From JAUVXY01 sp964392345 (GTDB lineage Bacteria > Actinomycetota > Humimicrobiia > Humimicrobiales > Humimicrobiaceae): a stretch of DNA of 12,254 nucleotides. The notes beneath the pieces were generated by a model. It saw only the letters and a list, made by a program, of their open reading frames with translations, ran no database searches and was not told the DNA's origin. A program made the translations under genes and the position numbers. Where the stretch lies: NCBI GenBank assembly GCA_964392345.1, contig CAYMPQ010000054.1:1-12254 (forward strand), in the 5' to 3' direction. Positions 1 to 7,195 of this stretch are shown here, piece by piece (positions within the stretch are counted from its first letter, which is position 1; every line of letters starts with the position of its first letter).

Positions 1-728
1 TCCCTGGATGTTTTGCATATGCGCAAGCATTAGCTAAAGATAAAAATTTAATTACCACCAATCCTTGTACAACTGTCATGCAGGATGAAAAGATGCTTGA
101 GAGTCTTGAAAAAGTACTTGATATTAAAATAGATGCTTCAGCAATGAACAAAAAAGCAGTGGTTTGTTGTACTGGAGACCCTGAGACAATAGGTGATTAT
201 TCTGGTGTTAGTACCTGCAGGGCTGCAAATAAACTTACAAGTGGATTTAAAAAATGTCCTTTTGGTTGTCTTGGGTTTGGTGATTGTGCAAGAGTTTGTC
301 CTCAGAATGCAATTGATATATATCCTGCAAGAGGTAGGAATGTAGCAGTTGTAGATCCAAAAAAGTGTACAGGATGTGGCCTGTGTGTAAAAGAGTGCCC
401 CAACAATCTTATTAAGCTGGTACCTGCGGACATAAAAATTGTTTTTCTATGCAGTTATGATTCTATCAAGGATGTACCTGGAAGAGAAAAATGCTTCAGG
501 GGCTGTCTGCACTGCAGGAAATGTTATAAATCTTGCGAGCAAGATGCTATTATTTGGAATAAGGAGAAGGCTATTCCTGAGTTTGATAATGATAAGTGTA
601 ATTTATGCGGTGCCTGTATTGAGGCCTGTCCCCATGATAAGCTTATTGAATTTTCTAAAGTTACTTCTGCAGATAAAGAAGAGTATAAAGAAGAATATAG
701 AGAAAAAGAAAAAGTTGGCAGTAAGTAA
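1..728 (+). CDS. rnfB: Electron transport complex protein RnfB, C-terminal part (5' end off window)
   Basis: RnfB is the ferredoxin-like subunit of the Rnf complex, which couples electron transfer between reduced ferredoxin and NAD+ to ion pumping at the membrane. The reading frame is open to the left edge (codons from base 3), so the first ATG at 78 is internal. Before it the frame reads PGCFAYAQAL and then NPC, matching the RnfB 4Fe-4S domain with its GC..AYA signature. After it come VVCCTG, a Cys-rich PFGCLGFGDCARVCP block, and ferredoxin motifs KCTGCGLCVKECP, C-x3-C-x2-C-x2-C-x3-C and KCNLCGACIEACP, enough for several 4Fe-4S clusters. The tail after the last cluster is charged (K/E-rich). 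The N-terminal membrane anchor lies outside the window. In many clostridial operons rnfB is the last rnf gene, which fits the unrelated gene that follows 38 bases later. Confidence 0.93.
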   Translation, partial: PGCFAYAQALAKDKNLITTNPCTTVMQDEKMLESLEKVLDIKIDASAMNKKAVVCCTGDPETIGDYSGVSTCRAANKLTSGFKKCPFGCLGFGDCARVCPQNAIDIYPARGRNVAVVDPKKCTGCGLCVKECPNNLIKLVPADIKIVFLCSYDSIKDVPGREKCFRGCLHCRKCYKSCEQDAIIWNKEKAIPEFDNDKCNLCGACIEACPHDKLIEFSKVTSADKEEYKEEYREKEKVGSK

Positions 729-766
729 ACTTCTCAGCACATTTATTTGATTAACAAGATGTTAAG

Positions 767-1418
767 ATGAGGAATTTAAAGCTACAAAATTTAAATAGAA
801 TTTTATCTTCAATGGAAAGTGTTTTGGTAGCTTATTCAGGTGGTGTAGATAGTACTTTTTTGCTTAAACTTGCTTCTGACACGTTGGGAGATAAAAAGGT
901 AGTGGCTGCTACAGCAGAATCTCTAATATTCCCTTCGAGGGAGACAAATTTTGCTAAGAAAATGGCAAAGAACTTTAGGGTAAAACATATAATTATTAAG
1001 ACAGAAGAATTAGAAGATCCTAAATTTATCAATAATCAAGAGGATAGATGTTACTGGTGTAAGAGAGAGTTATTTTCACAGCTTTCTTGTATTGCTAAAA
1101 AGGAAGGCTTGGGATAAGCCATCCTTTGCCTGTCTTGCTACACGCTTTCCTTATGGGATGAGGATAACTAAGGAAAATCTTATTAAGGTTGATAAAGCAG
1201 AGGCGTTCTTAAGAAGCTTTGGTATAACTCAAGTAAGGATAAGGCACCACAGTCAGATTGCCCGAATAGAAGTTTTAAAAGATGAGATACCTAAATTATT
1301 GGATGAAGAAGTAAGAGATAAGATTGTCAGCAAATTTAAGAAAATAGGTTATGCATATATAACAATTGATTTACAAGGATATAGAACAGGTAGTATGAAT
1401 GAGGTTCTAAAATTATAA
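767..1418 (+). pseudogene. larE: larE remnant: ATP-dependent sacrificial sulfur transferase, internally deleted and frameshifted
   Basis: LarE uses ATP to activate the pyridinium dicarboxylate precursor and donates sulfur for the nickel-pincer cofactor of lactate racemase and related LarA enzymes. The 5' part (767-1117) carries the PP-loop SGGVDSTFLLK and the RCYWCK motif. It then stops after KKEGLG. The 3' part continues in another frame (about 1107-1418) with WDKPSFACLATRFPYG, RIRHHSQIARIEV and the usual C-terminal GYRTGSMNE. Normal LarE is about 270 residues; the two parts sum to about 220. The missing piece is the roughly 55-60 residue segment between the RCYxC region and the WDKP motif, which normally holds a DG(S/T)N..D stretch. 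The simplest reading is one internal deletion of non-multiple-of-three length. The TTG at 1092 is not a plausible true start. No larA, larB or larC is in view. A misassembly is the main alternative. Confidence 0.82.
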
Positions 1419-1468
1419 TAGTAATATGTTTTGAAAAAAAGATTTAAAAATTTGGAGGGAAAGGGAAA

Positions 1469-2671
1469 ATGACGAAAAGAACTGGTCCTGAGCGAAATCG
1501 AAAAATATACCTTGATTATGCGGCTACCACACCAACAGACCCGGAAGTAGTGAAAGCGATGTTGCCATATTTTACCGAGCGCTTTGGTAATCCTTCAAGC
1601 ATTCATTCCTTTGGTCAGGAAAGCAAAGCTGCGGTAGAGGAAGCCCGGGAGAAAATAGCTAATCTTATCGGCGCAAAGCCAGAAGAGATTATCTTTACCA
1701 GTGGAGGCACGGAAAGTGATAACTCTGTCCTAAAAGGTATAGCGTATGCTAACCAGAACAAAGGGAATCATATTATCACTACCTCTATTGAACACCATGC
1801 GATAATTGAGCCATGTAAGTTTTTAAAGAAAAATGGTTTTAAGGTAAGCTATCTTTCTGTTGATAAAGATGGCCTGGTAAATCCAGAGGATGTTAAAAGA
1901 GCAATTACTGATAAGACTATTCTTATTTCTGTAATGCATGCCAATAATGAGATTGGAACAATTGAGCCCATAGCTGAGATAGGTAGAATTGCCCACGAGC
2001 AAGAAATATATTTTCATACTGATGCGGTGCAGAATGTTGGGCATCTTCCCATCAACGTAGACAATCTCAATGTAGACCTTCTCAGTATATCTGGCCATAA
2101 GTTATACGGACCTAAGGGAGTGGGAGCTTTCTATGTGAGAAAGGGCACGAGAACGGTTTCATTTATGCACGGAGGTGAGCAGGAGCGCAGACGCAGGGCA
2201 TCTACCGAGAATGTCCCTGGAATTGTAGGGTTTGGCAAAGCAGTAGAGATTGCTGAAAAAAAGATGCATAAAGAGGCGAAGGAATTGACCATTTTACGAG
2301 ACAAACTGATAAAGGGTATTTTTGAAAAGATAGACAACGTCCATTTGAATGGTCATCCAGTCCGAAGATTGCCGAATAATGTCAATGTGAGCGTTGAATT
2401 TGTAGAGGGAGAATCAATACTTCTCAATTTAGATATGGAAGGCATTGCTGCCTCTACTGGTTCTGCCTGTAACTCATCAAGTCTAGAAGCTTCACATGTT
2501 TTGTTGGCTTTAGGACTATCGCATGAATTAGCCCATGGTTCTTTACGGTTTACTCTGGGAAGATACACCAAAGAGGAAGATATTGATTTTGTCTTAGAAG
2601 TTTTACCAAGAATTATAGCTAAACTTCGTTTTATGTCACCCTTATATAAAAAGGGAAGAAAAGATGCGTGA
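1469..2671 (+). CDS. nifS: Cysteine desulfurase, NifS/IscS family
   Basis: PLP enzyme that removes sulfur from L-cysteine, forms a persulfide and passes it to an Fe-S scaffold. The 400-residue length is normal. Visible signatures are LDYAATTP near residue 15, the cofactor-binding TSGGTESDN (78-85), SIEHHA (His 109-110), HTDAVQ (Asp185, Gln188), the PLP lysine in SISGHKLYGPKG (Lys211), and the persulfide cysteine in GSACNSSSLEASHVL (Cys334). The long active-site loop marks group I (NifS/IscS) rather than SufS. The start is supported by GGAGG at 1454-1458. The gene overlaps the scaffold gene by 8 bases, so the two are translationally coupled. The choice between the names nifS and iscS is arbitrary; no nitrogenase genes are in view, so a housekeeping or operon-specific Fe-S role is likelier. 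Confidence 0.95.
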   Translation: MTKRTGPERNRKIYLDYAATTPTDPEVVKAMLPYFTERFGNPSSIHSFGQESKAAVEEAREKIANLIGAKPEEIIFTSGGTESDNSVLKGIAYANQNKGNHIITTSIEHHAIIEPCKFLKKNGFKVSYLSVDKDGLVNPEDVKRAITDKTILISVMHANNEIGTIEPIAEIGRIAHEQEIYFHTDAVQNVGHLPINVDNLNVDLLSISGHKLYGPKGVGAFYVRKGTRTVSFMHGGEQERRRRASTENVPGIVGFGKAVEIAEKKMHKEAKELTILRDKLIKGIFEKIDNVHLNGHPVRRLPNNVNVSVEFVEGESILLNLDMEGIAASTGSACNSSSLEASHVLLALGLSHELAHGSLRFTLGRYTKEEDIDFVLEVLPRIIAKLRFMSPLYKKGRKDA

Positions 2672-3059
2672 CCCATCCTCATTATACAGTAAAAAAGTTA
2701 TGGAGCACTTTAAGAACCCACGGAATGTAGGGGAGATGGAAAACCCCGATGGTATTGGCCACGTCGGCAATCCTGTGTGTGGTGATATAATGGAACTTTA
2801 TATTAAAGTCAAGGATAATATAATCGTTGATGCTAAATTCAAAACCTTCGGCTGCGGGGCAGCAATTGCCACAAGTTCTATGGTAACAGAACTTGTGAAA
2901 GGCAAAAGCATAAATGAGGCATTGGCAATCTCAAACAAAGCAGTTGCCAGGGCCCTTGGCGGATTGCCATCGATAAAAATGCACTGCTCAATATTAGCTG
3001 AGGAAGCTCTGAAGTCGGCCATTGATGATTATTCCAAGAATCACAGGAGTAGGAAATGA
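2664..3059 (+). CDS. nifU: Fe-S cluster assembly scaffold, NifU/IscU N-terminal domain type
   Basis: Scaffold on which 2Fe-2S clusters are built from sulfide delivered by the upstream desulfurase. The 131 residues form a single IscU-like domain with the three ligand cysteines in their family contexts: GNPVCGD (Cys39, with Asp41), TFGCGAAIATSS (Cys64) and KMHCSILAEEAL (Cys108). N-terminal YSKKVMEHFKNPRNVG is typical of the NifU-like branch found in Firmicutes and archaea. The C-terminal NFU domain of long NifU proteins is absent. It overlaps the end of the desulfurase gene by 8 bases, and its stop overlaps the permease start as ATGA. Confidence 0.95.
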   Translation: MRDPSSLYSKKVMEHFKNPRNVGEMENPDGIGHVGNPVCGDIMELYIKVKDNIIVDAKFKTFGCGAAIATSSMVTELVKGKSINEALAISNKAVARALGGLPSIKMHCSILAEEALKSAIDDYSKNHRSRK

Positions 3060-3958
3060 TCCTAAATTTTTTCTATACGCTTCTGCGCTATGTTGTTGAG
3101 ATTGCACCCAGTCTGGCAATAGGGTTTTTATTAAGTGGGTTGATTCATGAATTTATACCTCAACCATGGATAAACCGTTATCTCGGCCGAAAAGGTATTT
3201 TACCCATTTTTTACGCTACTATTGCTGGTATTATTCTTCCTCTTTGCTGTTTTGGTTCCATACCAGTTGCGATTGGTTTGAGGAAAAAAGGAGTTTCCTT
3301 GGGCCCTATTCTTGCCTTTCTTGTTGCCACTCCTGCTACATCTATTACTGCAATTTTGGTTGCCTGGCGTCTTTTAGGGGTTAGGTTTACTTTGTATCTT
3401 TGTCTGGTAGTAGTACTGATGGGTGTTATTATTGGGCTGATTGGAAATTTTCTTTCTTTTAAGCCTGTGAAGCCGCAACCGGATATCTGCCCAATGTGTG
3501 AAGAAGGCAAACACACTGGACACCTTCATCACAAGAGGGGAATAAAGAGTCGTATAGTTTCTGTTTTGTCTTTTGGTTTTATTGACATTCCAAAGGAAAT
3601 CGGAGTGGAACTGGCTATTGGTATAGTCCTGGCGGCACTGGTTGCGTCCATTGCTCCGGTAGGGGATCTTGTAAAAAATTATCTTGCAGGCGGTTTCGGA
3701 TATTTATTTGCTTTAATCTTTGGTCTTTTAATGTACATTTGTTCTACTGCAAGTGTTCCCCTGGTTCATGCTTTTATTTACCAGGGGTTAAACGTTGGAG
3801 CCGGCCTGGTCTTGCTTTTAGTTGGCCCAATTACCAGTTATGGAGCTATTTTGGTTATTCGAAAAGAATTTGGAAATAAAATCTTATTAGTTTACCTGGG
3901 AGTTATTTGTTTGCTCTCATTAATATCCGGGTATTTATTTTCTATCCTGCCAAGATAG
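3056..3958 (+). CDS. ArsP_1-family (DUF318) permease, probable metal or metalloid exporter
   Basis: Integral membrane protein of 300 residues with about eight hydrophobic segments (near 5-30, 48-75, 84-105, 111-133, 183-203, 213-237, 246-266 and 276-297). It belongs to the permease family that includes organoarsenical exporter ArsP and the SO_0444-type Cu/Zn efflux proteins. Key features are the LPLCCFGSIPVA motif in the second segment (Cys64-Cys65), VATPATS (90-96), CSTASVPLVHAF (229-240) and a hydrophilic loop with CPMC (145-148) followed by four histidines (153-159). The Cys pair and the CxxC/His loop suggest a thiophilic metal ligand. AGGAG at 3045-3049 precedes the ATG, which overlaps the nifU stop. 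Co-translation with Fe-S assembly genes suggests a role in metal or cluster homeostasis, but the substrate cannot be read from sequence. Confidence 0.85.
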   Translation: MILNFFYTLLRYVVEIAPSLAIGFLLSGLIHEFIPQPWINRYLGRKGILPIFYATIAGIILPLCCFGSIPVAIGLRKKGVSLGPILAFLVATPATSITAILVAWRLLGVRFTLYLCLVVVLMGVIIGLIGNFLSFKPVKPQPDICPMCEEGKHTGHLHHKRGIKSRIVSVLSFGFIDIPKEIGVELAIGIVLAALVASIAPVGDLVKNYLAGGFGYLFALIFGLLMYICSTASVPLVHAFIYQGLNVGAGLVLLLVGPITSYGAILVIRKEFGNKILLVYLGVICLLSLISGYLFSILPR

Positions 3959-4078
3959 ACACTGCTTTCAACCCCGGCACTTTTACTTAAAGAAACAGGT
4001 TTGGGGTCACTGGCTTGTCCGCAAAAAAGATTTTTCAACATTTAAGTCAAAATTTAAATGATATTTATGGATATGTTC

Positions 4079-4107
4079 TTGACAGTATGGAAGATATAAA
4101 ATATAAT
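4079..4107 (+). promoter_or_regulatory. Consensus sigma-70/sigma-A promoter for the DeoR-type regulator gene
   Basis: TTGACA at 4079-4084, a spacer of exactly 17 bases and TATAAT at 4102-4107: both hexamers are perfect consensus. Transcription would start near 4114, giving a leader of about 37 bases before the ATG at 4151. The rest of the 192-base gap 3959-4150 shows no gene and no convincing terminator for the permease operon. Confidence 0.8.
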
Positions 4108-4150
4108 TCAAAATAAATCATAATAACATCAAAAACATATCAAATTAAAT

Positions 4151-4933
4151 ATGAAACTGATGATCCCCGAGCAGAGAAGAGAAACAATCATAAATAGGCT
4201 CAAAGAAAAAGATATTTATTCTATAGATGGTCTGGCTGAGGAGCTAAATGTATCCAGGATAACCATTCAAAGAGATATAAATATCCTTGGTCAAAAGGGT
4301 TTGGTGGATAAGGTCCATGGCGGGGTAAAGTTAAGAAGCGAAACTGATGGATATTTTGAGTCCAGGTTCCAGGTAAGAATGAGACAAAATTATGAGAAGA
4401 AACTGGAAATTGCAAAAAAGGCACTATCTTATGTTAATGATCATAGTACTATTTTCTTAGACTCCTCAACTACTATTTACATTTTTGCAACTGAATTGTT
4501 CAAAAAGAAATTTGTCGATCTTAATATTATCACCACATCTCCTGCTATCCTGTGCGAATCTTTAAAATATCCTGATTTAAAAATTATTTCCACAGGCGGG
4601 GAATTAAGGAGTAACTTTAATATGCTTGGTGGAGGATGGGTTATAGATTTTCTGGAAAAGGTTAACATAGATTCCGCCTTTGTTTCAGCAGCAGGAATTT
4701 CTGCCTCCATGGAAATCACCACTGCTAATAGAGAGTTAGCAAATATACTTGGTGTTGTTTTTAAAAAATCCAGTGAGGTAAATTTGCTTGTAGATAGCAG
4801 CAAGTTCTTTAAAGCAGGCATGCTGAACATAAGCCTGGTGGGTAGGTGTAGAAGAATTATCACTGATGGAAGAATTGATAAAAATATTATTTCAGATTTG
4901 GCTGAAATAAGTAATCTTGAAATAATTTTTTGA
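4151..4933 (+). CDS. DeoR-family transcriptional regulator
   Basis: Predicted DNA-binding regulator of sugar catabolism, 260 residues, the usual family length. Residues 5-60 form the DeoR winged helix: IPEQRRETIINRL, LAEELNVSRITIQRD and GLVDKVHGGV. Residues about 80-245 form the DeoR C-terminal sensor, related to phosphosugar isomerases, with the effector-binding loop FLDSSTT (102-108), STGGELR (147-153) and DSSKFF (215-220). Such sensors commonly bind a phosphorylated sugar intermediate, which fits the FGGY kinase gene downstream. No Shine-Dalgarno is visible before the ATG at 4151, and the in-frame ATG at 4160, which begins at the more typical MIPEQRR, has none either. It stands alone behind a strong promoter and in front of the redox operon it probably controls. 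Confidence 0.92.
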   Translation: MKLMIPEQRRETIINRLKEKDIYSIDGLAEELNVSRITIQRDINILGQKGLVDKVHGGVKLRSETDGYFESRFQVRMRQNYEKKLEIAKKALSYVNDHSTIFLDSSTTIYIFATELFKKKFVDLNIITTSPAILCESLKYPDLKIISTGGELRSNFNMLGGGWVIDFLEKVNIDSAFVSAAGISASMEITTANRELANILGVVFKKSSEVNLLVDSSKFFKAGMLNISLVGRCRRIITDGRIDKNIISDLAEISNLEIIF

Positions 4934-4961
4934 TATACGTTTTGAAACTAAAAGATATGAC

Positions 4962-4980
4962 TGAAAATAAAAAATTTTCA
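4962..4980. promoter_or_regulatory. Inverted repeat, candidate operator (TGAAAAT-N5-ATTTTCA)
   Basis: Perfect 7-base arms TGAAAAT (4962-4968) and ATTTTCA (4974-4980) around AAAAA, 29 bases after the regulator stop. The stem is almost entirely A/T and the following T run is broken, so it is a poor intrinsic terminator. A regulator binding site is the better guess. A/T-only palindromes arise easily in DNA of this composition. Confidence 0.35.
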
Positions 4981-5004
4981 TTTAGGTTGATATAAATTCA
5001 GATA

Positions 5005-5026
5005 TTGATAAAGGTGAATTATCACC
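5005..5026. promoter_or_regulatory. Overlapping palindromes, candidate operator upstream of the redox operon
   Basis: Two perfect inverted repeats overlap: TGATAA (5006-5011) / TTATCA (5019-5024) with 7 bases between, and GGTGA (5013-5017) / TCACC (5022-5026) with 4 between. They sit 55-75 bases before the flavoprotein start. TTGATA at 5005-5010 could serve as a -35 box, though no good -10 hexamer lies 16-18 bases after it. The position between a DeoR gene and its presumed target operon supports an operator function; the binding protein is inferred. Confidence 0.45.
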
Positions 5027-5080
5027 ATAAGTTAATTATATTTGTTTACACTATTAACATAATGGATAGGAGGGGAAATT

Positions 5081-6799
5081 ATGGATGTTCAAAGATTTAC
5101 AACGGATGTTGTAGTTATAGGTGGTGGAGGAGCCGCCTGCAGGGCAGCAATTGAAGTATCCGAAAATGGGCTAGATTGTATGATGCTGGACAAGGGCCGG
5201 CCCGGTCGTTCCGGTGCTACCCCTTGTGCCCTATGGAGCATACAGGCACCATTTGGGCCCCGGGGAAGGGATAACCGAGATACGCCCGATCAGTTTTTTG
5301 AAGACATGGTTCGCGGGGGTCGTTTTATCGGAGATCAGAACATTACAGAGATTGTAGCATTTGATGCTTGTGACAGGATTCTTGATATGGAGCGTTATGG
5401 GGTTCATTTTAAAAAATACGATGATGGAAGATTTTATCAAACCCCCATGCCTGGTCAAACATACCCAAGGTCATGCTTCATGATAGAAAATGGCCAGCAC
5501 ATGTCAACTGTTTTGGCAAAGGAGGTGTCAAGACGCGATAATATAAAGGTGCTTAAGGATTTCTTTGTATTTGGCCTTCTAAAGAATAAAGACAGTGTCG
5601 TTGGCGTAGTTGGTATGGATATGTTAAGCGGGGAGATTGTTGCAGTAAATGCAAAATCTACAGTAGTTGCAACTGGTGGTTATACATCTATGTGGGGCTT
5701 CAGTGATAATCCGCCGACTTTAACAGGAGATGGTGTTGCAATGGCTTACAGAGCTGGAGCAGATATTGTTGATTTAGAATTTAATCAGTATTATGGGACA
5801 GATGTAATCTGGCCACCAAGTGTTAGGGGGACAGTTGTTTTATACGAGCTTATGATAGAAGAATTTGCAGACGGTGAGATCACAGATAAGTATGGGAAAC
5901 CTATTATAGATAAGCCTCTTCCTATAAGGGATGAAGCTATTAAGATTATTTTTAATACGATCAGAGAAGGTAGAGGAACAGAACATGGCGGGGTATATTT
6001 TGATACCACAAAATCCCCAAAAGGAGAAGAAAAAGTAAGAGAGGTATTCAAAACCATGACTCCAAAGCACTACCAATTTTTAATTGATGCAGCTGGTATT
6101 GATTTGGCAAAAGAACCATTAGAAGTTGCTCCTGCATCCCATTATCAGTGTGGTGGTATATACATAAATGAAAGAGGGCAGTCTACTGTAGATGGCCTTT
6201 ATGCCTGTGGCGAATGTGCTGGTAATTTTCAGGGTGCAAACAGGATTGCCGGTACTGCTCTCTGCGATACACAGACTATGGGCGCTCAGGCTGGCAGTTG
6301 TGCAGCTAAAGATGCTAAAGAAAGGGGTGCTGCAGCTATTGATGAAAAAGACCTTGAAAGCAAATTGGGTGTTTTAAAAAATTTCCTTTCTAAAAAAACC
6401 AAAAGTATAAGACCTATTTCTATTAAAGAAGAGATTTTATCTACTATGGATAAATACATAGCACCTTTTAGAGATGGAAAAGGGATGAAGAAAGGATTAT
6501 CAGTAGTAGAGTCTTTAAAGGGTGAAGTACCAAAGATTTCTGTACCCAATATCAAAAAATATAATTTAGATCTTATGGAAGCGATTGAGGCAGATCTCAT
6601 GATGGATACTGCAGAGCTTACCTTTGAGTCGGCTTTATTTAGAAAGGAATCAAGGGGACATCACAATAGGACTGATTTTCCTGAGACTGACAATAAAAGC
6701 TGGCGCTGTCACACGATAGCAACTTTGAAGGGCAACAAGCCTGTGTATTCAAAACGGGATGTAATTTATACAAGAATTAAACCCGAGGATGTTAAATAG
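5081..6799 (+). CDS. FrdA/SdhA-like FAD-dependent oxidoreductase (fumarate reductase flavoprotein family), substrate uncertain
   Basis: Flavoprotein of 572 residues in the succinate dehydrogenase/fumarate reductase superfamily. Seen: FAD-binding VVIGGGGAAC (11-20), KGRPGRSGAT (38-47), VVATGGY (195-201), EGRGTEHGGVYFD (296-308), ASHYQCGGI (352-360, His354), ACGECAG (375-381), GANRIAG (385-391, Arg388), and a C-terminal RKESRGHHNRTDFP. The usual SHT, whose His carries covalent FAD in SdhA/FrdA, reads SGAT, so FAD is probably non-covalent. Compared with E. coli FrdA, Arg287, His355 and Arg390 appear conserved (Arg283, His354, Arg388), but the QFHPTG histidine reads QYYGT (Tyr238) and the TEGCRGEGG loop reads YELMIEEFAD. 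The dicarboxylate pocket is therefore altered. No signal peptide is seen, so it is likely cytoplasmic. AGGAGG at 5068-5073 fixes the start. The adjacent 2Fe-2S protein is the probable electron partner. Confidence 0.85.
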   Translation: MDVQRFTTDVVVIGGGGAACRAAIEVSENGLDCMMLDKGRPGRSGATPCALWSIQAPFGPRGRDNRDTPDQFFEDMVRGGRFIGDQNITEIVAFDACDRILDMERYGVHFKKYDDGRFYQTPMPGQTYPRSCFMIENGQHMSTVLAKEVSRRDNIKVLKDFFVFGLLKNKDSVVGVVGMDMLSGEIVAVNAKSTVVATGGYTSMWGFSDNPPTLTGDGVAMAYRAGADIVDLEFNQYYGTDVIWPPSVRGTVVLYELMIEEFADGEITDKYGKPIIDKPLPIRDEAIKIIFNTIREGRGTEHGGVYFDTTKSPKGEEKVREVFKTMTPKHYQFLIDAAGIDLAKEPLEVAPASHYQCGGIYINERGQSTVDGLYACGECAGNFQGANRIAGTALCDTQTMGAQAGSCAAKDAKERGAAAIDEKDLESKLGVLKNFLSKKTKSIRPISIKEEILSTMDKYIAPFRDGKGMKKGLSVVESLKGEVPKISVPNIKKYNLDLMEAIEADLMMDTAELTFESALFRKESRGHHNRTDFPETDNKSWRCHTIATLKGNKPVYSKRDVIYTRIKPEDVK

Positions 6800-6847
6800 T
6801 TTTGGAGAAATTAATAAATAAATTAAAATTATAAGGAGGGTGCAATT

Positions 6848-7177
6848 ATGGAAAAAAGTGTAATAAAGGCCAGCATATGCCGTTATGACCCTGACAAAGA
6901 TAAAGAACCATATTTCCAGGATTACGAAGTTGATGTTGCGGGGCCTGTAACTGTTTACGAACTTCTAACTATGATACATAGAAGCTATGATAGTACGTTG
7001 GCGTTTAGAACTTATAAATGTTACAAAGGTATGTGTACAACCTGTATAGTAAAACTAAACGGGAAGGTTGTTAAAAGCTGTGCCACACAGGTAGAGCCTA
7101 ACTCAGAAATTAGGCTTGAACCTCCTGGAGGTGGACAGGTTGTAAGAGACCTTGTGGTTGATTTTAGCAAAATGTAG
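6848..7177 (+). CDS. Stand-alone 2Fe-2S protein homologous to the N-terminal domain of SdhB/FrdB
   Basis: Small electron carrier of 109 residues, probably the iron-sulfur subunit for the preceding flavoprotein. The fold is recognised from CRYDPDKDKEPYFQDYEV at the N-terminus, the LAFRTYKC region, and four cluster ligands Cys58, Cys63, Cys66 and Cys78 in the SdhB pattern C-x4-C-x2-C-x11-C, followed by VVRDLVVDF. Ordinary SdhB/FrdB is about 230-250 residues and carries a second, helical domain binding 4Fe-4S and 3Fe-4S clusters. Here translation ends right after the 2Fe-2S domain at a normal stop, and the next gene begins 18 bases later, so this is not a truncated relic. AAGGAGG at 6833-6839 is a strong ribosome site. 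Without the second domain, direct membrane quinone reduction of the usual kind is unlikely. Confidence 0.88.
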   Translation: MEKSVIKASICRYDPDKDKEPYFQDYEVDVAGPVTVYELLTMIHRSYDSTLAFRTYKCYKGMCTTCIVKLNGKVVKSCATQVEPNSEIRLEPPGGGQVVRDLVVDFSKM

Positions 7178-7195
7178 AAATAGGGGTGATAATTT

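Noticed and set aside
78..728. ATG at 78 as the true start of the first gene
   Set aside because: The same frame is open to the left edge and encodes the preceding RnfB 4Fe-4S domain (PGCFAYAQAL), so the gene is truncated by the window rather than starting here.
1092..1418. A separate small protein starting at TTG 1092
   Set aside because: From WDKP onward it is the C-terminal part of LarE; the preceding few residues come from reading the 5' part in the wrong frame.
3971..4007. ACCCC/GGGGT as a terminator for the permease operon
   Set aside because: The arms are only 5 bases with a loop of 27, and no T tract follows.
5081..7177. True succinate dehydrogenase/fumarate reductase operon
   Set aside because: No membrane anchor gene, no second Fe-S domain on the SdhB-like protein, and changed substrate-pocket residues in the flavoprotein.
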